From the NCBI GenBank assembly GCA_942491345.1, contig CALOAN010000020.1, forward strand, positions 186,001 through 250,000: a stretch of DNA of 64,000 nt, in the 5' to 3' direction. Each line of letters starts with the position of its first letter. Positions within the stretch are counted from its first letter, which is position 1. This DNA is from JAHEEL01 sp942491345 (GTDB lineage Bacteria > Actinomycetota > Acidimicrobiia > Spongiisociales > UBA5794). Positions 15,589-23,806 of this stretch are shown here, in pieces. The position numbers were made by a program, and so were the translations under genes. The notes under the pieces are model-generated. The model saw only the letters and a list, made by a program, of their open reading frames with translations. It did not search any database and had not been told where the DNA came from.

Positions 15589-16500
15589 TCAGCCCTTGAC
15601 CGATCCCGCCGTCAGGCCACGAACGAAGTAGCGCTGCAGCGACAGGAACACCACAAGCGGTAGTGCCATGGTGATGAACGCGCCCGCGGTCAACAGGTGC
15701 CATGCCTGGCCCCGCGAACCGTTGAGGTTGTTCAATGCCAGCGTGATCACACGCACATCCGGCTCGCCGCCGAGGAAGACCAGGGCGATGAGGAGGTCGT
15801 TCCAGACCCAGAGGAACTGGAAGATCGCAAAGGATGCGAGCACCGGAACCGAGAGTGGAACAACGAGCTTCGTGAACGTCTCGAACGGCGTGGCGCCGTC
15901 GATGCTCGCCGACTCCATCATCGACGATGGGAGCGATCCGATGTAGTTCCGCAACAGGTAGATGGCGAGTGGCAAACCGAATCCGGTATGCGCCAACCAG
16001 ACAGCCGGGAAGGTCCCGTTGAGGTTGATGGTGGTGTAGAGGCGCAGCAGCGGAATCAACGCCATCTGCAGCGGGATGACCAGCATGGCGACCACCAAGA
16101 CGAACAGCCACTGCCTGCCCGGGAATTCCATCCAGGCGAACCCGTAGGCGGCAAACGCGGCGATCGTGATTGGCATCACGGTGGCCGGGATCGTGACCGA
16201 CAGGCTGTTGAGGAAGGAGTTGCCGAATCCCTCGGACGAGAGAACGTCCGAGTAGTTCGAAAGCGTCCACTCGTTGGATCCGAGATTGCTGAACACGGTC
16301 CACCAGCCGTTCGCGTCGACGGAGGCAGGGGGACGGAACGAGCTGATCAAAACACCGAGCGTGGGAATGATCCAGATGATCACGACGATGAAAATGACCA
16401 GCTTGACCGGCCATCGGTAAAAGACCCCGGCCCAGAACCCGCGCTTCTCCGGGACGTATTCGGTTTGGGTGGCCGGCGTCTCGGCAGTGGTCGTTGTCAT
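15589..16500 (-). CDS. Sugar ABC transporter permease, MalG/AglG-like
   Basis: Second inner-membrane permease (303 aa) of an alpha-glucoside/maltose-type importer. It has six predicted membrane segments starting at residues 33-53. The EAA-type loop that docks with the ATPase is at 195-215 (ESASIDGATPFETF). The Thr-rich N-terminus is cytoplasmic. Its ATG overlaps the stop of the upstream permease gene (ATGA at 16497-16500), so the two are co-translated and form the heterodimeric channel. No ATPase gene follows; a shared MsmK/UgpC-like ATPase must be encoded elsewhere. The exact sugar cannot be read from the sequence. Confidence 0.9.
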   Translation of the reverse strand: MTTTTAETPATQTEYVPEKRGFWAGVFYRWPVKLVIFIVVIIWIIPTLGVLISSFRPPASVDANGWWTVFSNLGSNEWTLSNYSDVLSSEGFGNSFLNSLSVTIPATVMPITIAAFAAYGFAWMEFPGRQWLFVLVVAMLVIPLQMALIPLLRLYTTINLNGTFPAVWLAHTGFGLPLAIYLLRNYIGSLPSSMMESASIDGATPFETFTKLVVPLSVPVLASFAIFQFLWVWNDLLIALVFLGGEPDVRVITLALNNLNGSRGQAWHLLTAGAFITMALPLVVFLSLQRYFVRGLTAGSVKG

Positions 16501-17666
16501 CGTTGGGCCTCCTGCGCTTGGAACCGACGCACGTTGAGCACCATCAATGGGGTGATGGCCACGAGCAGAACTACGGCAAGGGCAGCGCCCGCTCCCTCAT
16601 TCCCGAACGTGAAGAACTCCGTCACCATCCGCTCCGCCACCACCGAGGTGCCGAACTCCCCGGATGTCATGACGTACACGATGTCGAAGACCTTCCAGAC
16701 CGTGATGATGATGGTCGTCAGCACCACGACGAGGGTCGATGAGATGGAGGGGATGATGATCCTCCAAAACACTTGGAACTCCTTGGCGCCGTCGATGCGG
16801 GCCGCCTCGATGATGTCGTCGGGAACCGACTTGATACCGGCCGACAGAATCACCATCGCAAAACCCACCTGGAGCCACACGAGAATCACCATGAGGTAGA
16901 AGTTGTTCCATGGTTCTTGGAGCAGCCATGCCACCGGTTCGTTCCCAACAGCCGTCCATATGCCGTTGAGCAGGCCGATCTGCTCGCCGAATCCTTCGGG
17001 CCGGAAGTTGTAGATGAAGCGCCACACGATCGACGCGCCGACGAATGAGATCGCCATCGGCATGAAGATGAACGATTTCGAGAAGGCCTCACCCTTGCTG
17101 CCGAGCTTGTCGGAGAGCACCGCAAAACCAAGGCCGATGCTCACGGCGAGGGCCGGAACGATGATCACCCACAGGACCGAATTCCGGAGCGCCTCCAAGG
17201 TGCCGGAATCCGTGAAGATGTCGATGTAGTTGTCGAGCCCGACGAAACCCTCGCCCCGTGTGTTCTGGAAACTCAACTTGAACGTCACAACCGTGGGGTA
17301 CACCAGGAAGATGGTGAGCAACACGATTGCGGGACCCACGAACACGAAGGGGAGGACGAAGTGCCGATAGCGCTCTGGGAGCCGCATCGTCAGCCAGTTC
17401 ATCGCGTAGAACAACCCAAAGACACCGAGAACCCCGATGATCAGGGCCATGACGACAACGAGCAAGCGGTTGGCGTCTTCGTCGAGCAGGACCGTGCCCG
17501 CCCAGTAGAGAATGCCAAACGCGATCAGTGGTACTGCGATCGATACGGCGATCCTCATCAACTGGGTCAGGAAGTTTGGACCCGGCCCTTTGTAGATCGG
17601 CTTGATCGGTCTCGCCTCGGCAGCCTTCTCGACCTCCGAGGCCTCTTCATCGACAATGTCAGCCAT
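16497..17666 (-). CDS. Sugar ABC transporter permease, MalF/AglF-like
   Basis: First permease subunit (389 aa). The N-terminal 35 residues are polar, then two membrane segments (about 36-60 and 66-88) precede the conserved six-segment permease core from residue 103. The EAA loop EAARIDGAKEFQVFWRIIIP is at 287-306. Extra N-terminal segments are usual in the MalF/AglF branch, and the sequence looks most like alpha-glucoside permeases. GGAGG lies 6 bp before the ATG at 17666. The gene follows the binding-protein gene but is separated from it by a strong terminator, so it is probably expressed at a lower level. Confidence 0.9.
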   Translation of the reverse strand: MADIVDEEASEVEKAAEARPIKPIYKGPGPNFLTQLMRIAVSIAVPLIAFGILYWAGTVLLDEDANRLLVVVMALIIGVLGVFGLFYAMNWLTMRLPERYRHFVLPFVFVGPAIVLLTIFLVYPTVVTFKLSFQNTRGEGFVGLDNYIDIFTDSGTLEALRNSVLWVIIVPALAVSIGLGFAVLSDKLGSKGEAFSKSFIFMPMAISFVGASIVWRFIYNFRPEGFGEQIGLLNGIWTAVGNEPVAWLLQEPWNNFYLMVILVWLQVGFAMVILSAGIKSVPDDIIEAARIDGAKEFQVFWRIIIPSISSTLVVVLTTIIITVWKVFDIVYVMTSGEFGTSVVAERMVTEFFTFGNEGAGAALAVVLLVAITPLMVLNVRRFQAQEAQR

Positions 17667-17699
17667 TCAGACCTCCATCCCGTGCTGCCTCGACTCTAC

Positions 17700-17737
17700 A
17701 CAAAAGAAGGAGGGCGGCCCAAATGGGCCGCCCTCCT
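17700..17737 (-). terminator. Intrinsic terminator between the binding-protein and permease genes
   Basis: Perfect 13-bp GC-rich stem (17708-17720 with 17725-17737), AAAT loop, followed on the minus strand by the T-rich run TCTTTTGTG. It sits 24 bp after the binding-protein stop and 33 bp before the permease start, inside the presumed operon. Partial termination here would lower permease expression relative to the binding protein. Confidence 0.85.
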
Positions 17738-17761
17738 CTCTGTTGCTATGTCGGCTTGCTG

Positions 17762-19171
17762 TTACGAGGCGGGCCAACTGGCCTCGATGGAGTCGAGCAC
17801 CTCCTGGGTGGGCGTGCCGCGCGTCCAGTCGATCATCCCGGTCCAGAACGAACCCTGACCGACTGCCGGTGGCATGAGGTCGGAGCCGTCGAACACGAAC
17901 CCATTGGCGCCGAGTGCGGCGGCAACAGCCTCGGCCTGCAGCTTGACCGTGTCGGTCACGTAGCAGTCGTTCGGCGTGTTCGCGTTGGCAGAGATCCGCT
18001 CGATGCCGGGGACGCCGGCTCCCGATGCCTGGATGCACTGGTACTCAGGGCCCGCGTACGCAAGGAGCGCCGCGCCAACCTCGGGACGATTGTTGAACAC
18101 CATGGCGAGCTCGCCGCCGCCCATGGCAGCAGGCGGGAGGCTGGTGTCGATCGCCGGGAAGTTGAAGAACGCCGCGTCTTCACGGGGCAGGGGCTCCGGG
18201 AAGAAGTTCGCGATGAACGATGCCTGGCGATGCAGCAAGCAGCTCGGTGGATCGTTGAACATCGGATCCGGAGCATCTCGGAAGTCGATCGCCGACACGC
18301 CGTCGGCGCCGCCGAGGACGAAGCCCTCGCCGAACATGATCTCGCCGAACTTGTCGAAAGCAGCGGCTACCGCCGGGTCGTTGAACGGGATTTCATGGTT
18401 CGACCACTGGTTGTAGACGTCGGCACCGGCGGTCCGGACCATGATGTCTTCGATCCAGTCCGTACCCGGCCACCCGGTGGCTGCGTCGCTACCGAGACCG
18501 ATGCACCAGGGGGTCTGGCCGTCGTCGACCATCTGCTGCGAGAGCGCCACCATCTCATCCCAGGTCTCCGGGACGGTGTAGCCGGCCGCGTCGAAGACGG
18601 GCTTGTTGTACCAAACGATGCTCTTGTAGTTCGCGTTCGTCGGGATCGAGTAGTGCTTGCCGTCGGCGCACTTGCCGAGGTTCATGAAGTAGGCACCGTG
18701 TGCGGCCTCGAGTGCCGCGATGTCCATACCCATGTCTTCGAGTGCGACGATCTCACCTGCGTCGGCAAAGACACAAATCGAACCGGGCTGCGGCGTGATC
18801 GCGATGTCTGGCGGGTTTCCGCCGTCGACGCGAATTCGCAGCTGCGCCTCGAAGTCATCTGAGCCCTCATAGGTCACGTTGCCGCCCGTGTCCTCGTTGT
18901 AGACGTCGAAGGTCGCCTGGATCGACGCACCCTCATCGCCGGTTGGCGCCGCAAACACCGAAACCTCGGTGCCCGAAACGTCGACCATGTCGTCGCCTGC
19001 TGCGGCGGTCGTTTCCGTCGCGGTGTCGTCACCGGACGCGGCGGTCGTTTCCGTCGCGGTGTCGTCACCGGACGCGGCGGTTGTTGTTGTCTCGTCATCA
19101 CTATCGCTGCTACACGCAGCGATGATCATGGCGAAGACCACGAGCAGCATGAGCCACTTCGTTCTCTTCAT
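17762..19171 (-). CDS. Sugar ABC transporter substrate-binding lipoprotein (AglE-like)
   Basis: Extracellular solute-binding protein (469 aa) that feeds the two permeases downstream. It has a lipoprotein signal with Cys20 in the lipobox (AMIIAAC). A Thr/Asp/Ala-rich linker (about 21-64) holds two identical 12-residue units plus a diverged one. The family-1 solute-binding fold follows from about residue 65, with LRIRVDGGNPPDIA and NYKSIVWYNKPVFDAAG. The start at ATG 19171 has GGAGGAG about 9 bp upstream; the longer frame is untranslated leader. The overall pattern (WPGTDWIED, AMGGGELAMV) resembles alpha-glucoside binding proteins. The terminator after it suggests the binding protein is made in excess. 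Confidence 0.9.
   Translation of the reverse strand: MKRTKWLMLLVVFAMIIAACSSDSDDETTTTAASGDDTATETTAASGDDTATETTAAAGDDMVDVSGTEVSVFAAPTGDEGASIQATFDVYNEDTGGNVTYEGSDDFEAQLRIRVDGGNPPDIAITPQPGSICVFADAGEIVALEDMGMDIAALEAAHGAYFMNLGKCADGKHYSIPTNANYKSIVWYNKPVFDAAGYTVPETWDEMVALSQQMVDDGQTPWCIGLGSDAATGWPGTDWIEDIMVRTAGADVYNQWSNHEIPFNDPAVAAAFDKFGEIMFGEGFVLGGADGVSAIDFRDAPDPMFNDPPSCLLHRQASFIANFFPEPLPREDAAFFNFPAIDTSLPPAAMGGGELAMVFNNRPEVGAALLAYAGPEYQCIQASGAGVPGIERISANANTPNDCYVTDTVKLQAEAVAAALGANGFVFDGSDLMPPAVGQGSFWTGMIDWTRGTPTQEVLDSIEASWPAS
19002..19073. repeat. 36-bp tandem repeat in the lipoprotein linker
   Basis: Two identical 36-bp units (19002-19037, 19038-19073), each coding 12 linker residues, followed by a partial unit. 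It is in-frame, so copy-number changes would only alter linker length. Confidence 0.85.
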
Positions 19172-19485
19172 TGCTTGTCTCCTCCAGTTGCGAACAGGGG
19201 GATTCCTCGGTGAACCGAGGGGTCCCTGGTTCCACCATGAGCCTAACGCTTCTCGCTCGCCATAAGCCAATTCCGCGCGCTCCCCACCAGCAAGAATTTG
19301 GCAGGTGTCGCGTCCGGACATCTCGTCGGCCCGGTGAGTCTCAGCGACGCTTCACCGTCTTGTTGATGCGTCCGCATCGGTAGTGGAGCGGGCGTGCGGG
19401 CGGGCGGACCGTTCAGTGATCGGATTTCCTGTTTGGGTTCCGGGGAAACTTGCCGATAGAGCGGTAGCGGTATTGGGAGAGGTAC
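19172..19485. other. 314-bp divergent promoter region
   Basis: It separates the sugar-binding lipoprotein gene (minus) from the septum-formation-like gene (plus) and should hold both promoters. A 6-bp-stem hairpin (19205-19210 with 19215-19220, TGAA loop) lies in the leader of the binding-protein mRNA. I see no clear sigma70 boxes or LacI-type operator. Confidence 0.4.
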
Positions 19486-20538
19486 ATGACTGATGATCGC
19501 CACCGATCGTCGTCGAGTGATGAGCTGCTGCGCGAGGCACGGCAACGTGTTCTGGATGGTGAGCTCTACTCGGACGATCACCTCGAGACATCCAGCAGCG
19601 ATACCTACGGGTCACATACGTTCGAGGACGAAGCCACTGACTCTGCATCCGACGACAACTCGGCTACCGATGGGGTGGAGTTGTCGGCAGCCGAGATCGC
19701 TGAGCAACTCGCCGAAGCGCGAGAGGCTGCCAACCCCCGGCCGCCTGCGTCGAGTGCCTCTGGCGATACGTCCGCCGATCGGTCGAGATCCGGGACGAGT
19801 TCGCTCCCGGATTGGGCGCTCGACGATGAGCCGTCGCCGTCCGCAGGGACTCACCGGATCCCGGAGCCGAGCGCAGCGCCCGCTCCGTCGGGAACCCTCG
19901 CCGAACGCATCCGCGCTCTCGCCGAGGAACAGGGTGAGCCGGTGCCGTTGGACATACCAGCCGGGCAACTCCAGGTTCCCCCGCCAACCGACATGGAATC
20001 AGACGTGTGGTCGACGCCCACCACGGAGTGGGAAGCGCGACAGGCAGCGAAGTCGAGCAAGACGGCCACGACCTCGTGGGTCAAGCCGGTGATATCGCTG
20101 GTCGTGTTCGCAGTCTTCGGGGTCGGATTCATCGCTGCACAACTGGACGGCAGTGAGCCGATCGACCAACTCGCCGTTGGTGATTGTTTTGATGCCGGCG
20201 ATGCCGCCGAGGTCTACAGCGTGCCGGTCATCGACTGCAACGAGCTGCACAGCTCAGAGCTCTACGGGACCGTTGAAGTCACCGCCTTCGATTCGACGTA
20301 CCCCGATGAGGAAGTCCTGTTCAACTGGGTCAACGAGAAGTGTGAAGAACAATTCTCCGGATACGTCGGTGAGCCGTACGAGGACTCTCGGTACTGGATC
20401 GAGGTGTTCTATCCGACGGAGGATGGCTGGGACGAAGGTGACCGGGGCGCCCTCTGCACGGTGGTGCTTGTGGATGGGAACTTCGACGTCAGGCCGTCGC
20501 TCGGTTCTGCCAAGGGCTGGGGCGAGAGGACTGCATAG
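19486..20538 (+). CDS. Septum-formation-family membrane protein
   Basis: A 350-aa protein with a long, acidic, Ser/Pro-rich cytoplasmic N-terminus (1-200) and one membrane segment (about 202-221, VISLVVFAVFGVGFIAA). The extracellular C-terminal domain starts IDQLAVGDCFD and contains VIDCNELHSSELYGTVEV, YPDEE, NEKCEEQFSGYVG and ALCTVV. The cysteine spacing and the VGDCF...C..PH/EL..E pattern match the actinobacterial Septum_form domain, linked to cell division or envelope assembly. GAGAGG lies about 5 bp before the ATG. It is divergent from the sugar-transport operon. Specific role is inference. Confidence 0.75.
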   Translation: MTDDRHRSSSSDELLREARQRVLDGELYSDDHLETSSSDTYGSHTFEDEATDSASDDNSATDGVELSAAEIAEQLAEAREAANPRPPASSASGDTSADRSRSGTSSLPDWALDDEPSPSAGTHRIPEPSAAPAPSGTLAERIRALAEEQGEPVPLDIPAGQLQVPPPTDMESDVWSTPTTEWEARQAAKSSKTATTSWVKPVISLVVFAVFGVGFIAAQLDGSEPIDQLAVGDCFDAGDAAEVYSVPVIDCNELHSSELYGTVEVTAFDSTYPDEEVLFNWVNEKCEEQFSGYVGEPYEDSRYWIEVFYPTEDGWDEGDRGALCTVVLVDGNFDVRPSLGSAKGWGERTA

Positions 20539-20671
20539 CGGACGAGCCGGCGGCGCGTCGCTCCTCGACCCAAATAGACATGTGGAGCAGCACCGCGCCG
20601 GCAGTACCGACCGATCATCGGGTGTCCACGCCGCCGTGTCCCCGCCGCCGCGTCGAGTCTGACGGTCTGCG

Positions 20672-21016
20672 TCAGATGGTGTCGGCTTCGTCGGGTCCTT
20701 TCAGATCCTCGATCGCTTCCCACACTTCGACGTTTTCCGTCTCAGCCGGCGGCGCGGCCTCCTCGGGCTCTTTGGACACTTCGGTGTCGGCTGCGTCGGC
20801 TGCGTCGGCTGGTTTGTCGCCGTCGCCTTTGAAGGAATCTCGAGCTCGTTCCACGCCCTGATCGATCGCCTCCGAAGCACTTTCTACGGCGGCCTTTGTC
20901 TTGTCCCAGGCGTCCTTGCGAGCATCGGCCGTGCCGTCCCAGGCTTCGCTGGCCGCCTTGGTTGCTTTGTCGACGGTTTCCGAAATCGAATCCATCCAGC
21001 TCTTCTTGTCGGCCAT
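20672..21016 (-). CDS. Small hydrophilic alpha-helical protein (114 aa)
   Basis: I do not recognise a named family. Residues 1-70 are an amphipathic helix built of approximate 11-residue repeats (ETVDKATKAASEAWDGTADARKDAWDKTK...), as in CsbD-like, LEA-like or apolipoprotein-like stress proteins. Residues 70-114 are acidic and Ala/Pro/Glu-rich, probably disordered. There is no signal peptide or cysteine. The ribosome-binding site is excellent (AGGAGGAGG about 8 bp before the ATG). It is convergent with the septum-formation-like gene. A stress or membrane-surface role is plausible but unproven. Confidence 0.7.
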   Translation of the reverse strand: MADKKSWMDSISETVDKATKAASEAWDGTADARKDAWDKTKAAVESASEAIDQGVERARDSFKGDGDKPADAADAADTEVSKEPEEAAPPAETENVEVWEAIEDLKGPDEADTI

Positions 21017-21154
21017 TCTCAGACCTCCTCCTCGTGGCCAAGGGCTTGTGCGATTCTCGATTCACGATACTCCCGGCGTGCCCTTCTGGGCGTCGAAGCG
21101 ACCCGGTCTACCATTCCGGCTTCGCGATTCCCCGACGGGGAGATTGGCCATTCT

Positions 21155-21967
21155 GTGACCGACTCACGAGGCACCGATCGTTCCGAGGTTCTCGCCGTCG
21201 AGGGCGTGTCGGTCGTGCGTGATGGGCGGCTGCTGCTGGCCGACGTGGATTGGCACGTCTACCGCCACGAGAGGTGGGTGGTGCTCGGGCCGAACGGCGC
21301 CGGCAAGACCACGATGCTCCAGGTCGCCTCAACCTACCTCGGCCCGACGCGCGGCACTGTGCGACTGCTCGGAGAGACTCACGGGAAGGTCGACGTTCGA
21401 ACGCTGCGCGAACGCGTTGGCTACGTCGGGTCTGGGCCGGCGAAGATGATCCGCGACCGTCTTCCGGCAATCGATATCGTCGTCACCGGGAAACATGCCT
21501 CGTTCGTCGACACCCGCTGGCACGACTACGACGACTCAGACTGGGATTTCGCGCACCGCCTCCTCGGTCGGCTCGGGGCCGACCATCTTGCCGACCGCAG
21601 CTACGGCACCCTCTCGACGGGCGAGAAGCAGCGCGTGTTCATCGCCCGAAGCCTGATGACACGCCCCGAGGTTCTCCTCCTCGACGAGGCAATGACCGGC
21701 CTCGACGTTGGGGCACGCGAGCGCCTGGTCGCGTCCCTCTCTGATCTCGCAACCGATCCGGAGAGCCCTGCTGCCGTCCTCGTCACACACCACGTCGAAG
21801 AGATCCCGCCCGGTTTCGACCGCATTGCTCTCATGTCCCGGGGTCGGATCATCTTCAGCGGACCGATCGAAGTCGTCCTGACCGGCGCAGCACTCTCGGA
21901 GTGCTACGAGGAAGAACTGCGGGTCGAACGAATCGATGGCAGGTACCGGGCCTGGTTGGCGAGCTAG
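21155..21967 (+). CDS. Stand-alone ABC transporter ATP-binding protein
   Basis: A 270-aa single ATPase domain. Walker A is GPNGAGKTT (45-53), signature LSTGEKQ (153-159), Walker B VLLLDEA (173-179) with a D-loop TGLD, and the switch His in VTHHVEEIP (about 212). The usual Q-loop glutamine after Walker A is not obvious: the expected region reads GYVGSGPAK (89-97). The pattern resembles ModF/iron-siderophore-type ATPases that lack an adjacent permease, and no membrane subunit is encoded nearby. GTG start with GGGGAG some 14 bp upstream, so a slightly different start is possible. Two copies of the 60-bp repeat begin 2 bp after its stop. Confidence 0.85.
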   Translation: MTDSRGTDRSEVLAVEGVSVVRDGRLLLADVDWHVYRHERWVVLGPNGAGKTTMLQVASTYLGPTRGTVRLLGETHGKVDVRTLRERVGYVGSGPAKMIRDRLPAIDIVVTGKHASFVDTRWHDYDDSDWDFAHRLLGRLGADHLADRSYGTLSTGEKQRVFIARSLMTRPEVLLLDEAMTGLDVGARERLVASLSDLATDPESPAAVLVTHHVEEIPPGFDRIALMSRGRIIFSGPIEVVLTGAALSECYEEELRVERIDGRYRAWLAS

Positions 21968-21969
21968 AA

Positions 21970-22083
21970 CTGCGAACCCAGGGTTCTCCACCTCGTATGC
22001 GGCGCCGTCAGCCCGCGGAATGGGCGGCGCTGCGAACCCAGGGTTCTCCACCTCGTATGCGGCGCCGTCAGCCCGCGGAATGG
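21970..22083. repeat. 60-bp dispersed repeat, two tandem units
   Basis: Two near-identical units at a 60-bp period, starting 2 bp after the ABC ATPase stop. Each contains the short palindromes GAACCC-A-GGGTTC, GGCGCC and CCGCGG. The same pair, with the same 60-bp spacing, occurs in reverse orientation at 29499-29606. Confidence 0.9.
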
Positions 22084-22135
22084 AAGGACGCGCGCACCGG
22101 CGCCGGGAAGGAATGTTCAGACGTGTTCCCTGGTT

Positions 22136-22663
22136 GTGGTGCCCGTGTTCCGAAATCTGTTCCGGTATCCAGATCCGGTGAATGAGAACGCGGCCCGACT
22201 GATCGCGGCCGGCGTCGTCGCGCTCTCGGTGGGTTACGTCGTCACGGGCAGTGGGGCCGTGCTCGGAATGCTGGCATATGGATTCGTCGCTCGTGTGCTG
22301 GCCGGACCGGCGCTGTCACCGCTGGCCCAGTTCGTCAACCGGCTTCTCATACCGTTGTTCTCGATACCCGCGAAGCCGGTTTCCGGTCCCCCCAAACGGT
22401 TCGCTCAGGGAATCGGGGCAACGCTCGCAGTCGGAGCTGTGATCGCACATCTCGTCGACTTGGAACCGGTGGCCTTTCTGTTGGTAGCTCTGATCGGCGT
22501 CGCCGCAACTCTGGAGTCGGTATTCGCGTTCTGCATCGGCTGTCGAATCTTCACCGGCCTCATGGCTCTCGGCGTCATCCCGGCATCAGTGTGCGAAGCC
22601 TGCAATGACCTCCGATTCTCGGCCAACGGTGACCATCACCACACCGACGCGTCGATCGGCTAG
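22136..22663 (+). CDS. DUF4395 membrane protein
   Basis: A 175-aa integral membrane protein of the DUF4395 type: N-terminal RYPDPVNENAARLIAAGVVAL, then about four membrane segments (20-38, 42-60, 95-113, 115-135). It has a cysteine-containing FCIGCRIF at about 131-138 and an SVCEAC near 151-156. The closing segment is His-rich (DHHHTD). Members often lie near thiosulfate/sulfur or thioredoxin genes, but none is seen here. Three GTG codons (22136, 22139, 22145) compete as starts and none has a strong ribosome-binding site, so the N-terminus is uncertain by a few residues. Confidence 0.75.
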   Translation: MVPVFRNLFRYPDPVNENAARLIAAGVVALSVGYVVTGSGAVLGMLAYGFVARVLAGPALSPLAQFVNRLLIPLFSIPAKPVSGPPKRFAQGIGATLAVGAVIAHLVDLEPVAFLLVALIGVAATLESVFAFCIGCRIFTGLMALGVIPASVCEACNDLRFSANGDHHHTDASIG

Positions 22664-22758
22664 TCAAAGGCCGGGCCGGCAGCAGGCGGGTCCCTCGTCG
22701 CGGCGCCGCAACTTCTTCGCCGATTCGGCATACGATGCGCCAGCTCTGCTGGAGGATC

Positions 22759-23223
22759 ATGGACACTGAATGGGAACTCGTCGGACGGATGGTCGTGGCG
22801 GCGCTCGCGGGCGGCCTCATCGGTCTTGATCGACAAGTCCTGAACAAGCCGGCCGGCATTCGGACTCACATGCTGGTCGCTGCCGGTTCTGCGCTCTTCG
22901 TGGCAGCGTCGATTCTGATACTCGGCGACGCTGCGCTGGTCGACGGGCGCGGTGATGCCGTCCGGATTCCGGCCGCCATCGTTACCGGGGTCGGGTTCCT
23001 CGGGGCGGGGGCGATCCTTCGTTCGGGGGAGCGTGTCAGCGGACTGACCACCGCGGCGGGCATCTGGGTCACAGCGGCTGTCGGGGTCCTGATCGGCGCC
23101 GGATTCTGGGTGATCGGGATCGCGGCGACGGTGATCCTGCTCTTCATCGTCAATCTCACCGCGTTCGCTTCGAGCCGCATCGGGATCGGCGACCAGCAAC
23201 ACGCCCGCGAGAACGACTCGTAG
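22759..23223 (+). CDS. MgtC/SapB-family membrane protein
   Basis: A 154-aa membrane protein with the MgtC core: AALAGGLIGLDRQVLNKPAGIRTHMLVAAGSALF, then VTGVGFLGAGAIL and VSGLTTAAGIWVTAAVGVLIGAG. Four to five transmembrane helices are predicted. MgtC-family proteins affect Mg2+ homeostasis or ATP synthase activity; this one lacks the long C-terminal domain of virulence MgtC. I chose the ATG at 22759 (MDTEWELV), preceded by GGAGG; an in-frame ATG 8 codons earlier is less likely. It stands alone between the DUF4395 gene and the convergent Dabb gene. Confidence 0.88.
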   Translation: MDTEWELVGRMVVAALAGGLIGLDRQVLNKPAGIRTHMLVAAGSALFVAASILILGDAALVDGRGDAVRIPAAIVTGVGFLGAGAILRSGERVSGLTTAAGIWVTAAVGVLIGAGFWVIGIAATVILLFIVNLTAFASSRIGIGDQQHARENDS

Positions 23224-23260
23224 AAAACCGCGTACCGGGTCTGGAGACGCCAATAGGACG

Positions 23261-23584
23261 TCACGAACCCTGGTGCGGCACGCTGTCGCCTTCGCTCTCG
23301 AACTGGACGCGTGCCGCTTCGGCGATGAGCGGGGCGAGGTAGTCCTGGAGGACTGCGACGTGTGCCGGATGGTCGCGATACTCGACGTAGTCGTCGGCGT
23401 TGTCGAGCACGGCGACCACCGCGAAATCCCACGCTCCCTCGGTGATCCCAGCATCCGGCCCGAATCGAAACTTCCGGATTTCGTCAATCTGATCGGGCAG
23501 CGCGGAGAGAGCGGCCATGGCCGCCTCGATCCGCTCGTCAGTGGTCTCGGGCTTGAAGCGGAACAGGGCAACATGGCGGAGCAT
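23261..23584 (-). CDS. Dabb (stress-responsive alpha/beta barrel) protein
   Basis: A 107-aa single-domain dimeric alpha/beta-barrel protein: MLRHVALFRFKPETTDERI opens the domain, then FGPDAGITEGAWDFAVVAVLDNADDYVEYRDHPAHVAVL, the classic Dabb pattern with H..V at the end. The family contains stress proteins and small-molecule cyclases or dehalogenases; no catalytic assignment is possible. The start is the internal ATG at 23584, which yields the conserved N-terminus; the longer frame is not homologous. It is divergent from the glycosyltransferase gene. Confidence 0.85.
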   Translation of the reverse strand: MLRHVALFRFKPETTDERIEAAMAALSALPDQIDEIRKFRFGPDAGITEGAWDFAVVAVLDNADDYVEYRDHPAHVAVLQDYLAPLIAEAARVQFESEGDSVPHQGS

Positions 23585-23806
23585 CGCAACGACTCCCGGG
23601 TCTCGGCGGCTTGTGAACGGCAGCGTCGAATCTACCGCTGTCACTTTCCGTCGGCGGCGTGCAGCGCTTCGGTTCGCTGCTCGCACCGAGAAGCCGAATT
23701 CACAGCAACCACGCCTGCAATGGATCAGGGCAGAACCGACGCCGCTCGGCGGCTCTGCGGAACGGGCCGCAGGAACTGCGGCGCGCCGATCGGCAAGAAT
23801 GGGGAG

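Noticed and set aside
15697..18862. Long plus-strand frames of 379-400 codons
   Set aside because: Antisense to the sugar permease and binding-protein genes; their translations are rich in Arg, Glu and His with no motifs.
21970..22083. CRISPR array
   Set aside because: Only two units, 6-bp variable spacing and no cas genes; the same pair occurs elsewhere in reverse orientation.
21970..22083. tRNA-like element (GGTTC next to a stem)
   Set aside because: GAACCC-A-GGGTTC resembles a T-arm piece, but no cloverleaf, anticodon stem or CCA context is present.
21901..22185. Small frames across the 60-bp repeats that look like a repetitive protein
   Set aside because: The peptide repeats (RTQGSPPRMRRRQ...) only reflect the DNA repeat and lack a ribosome-binding site.
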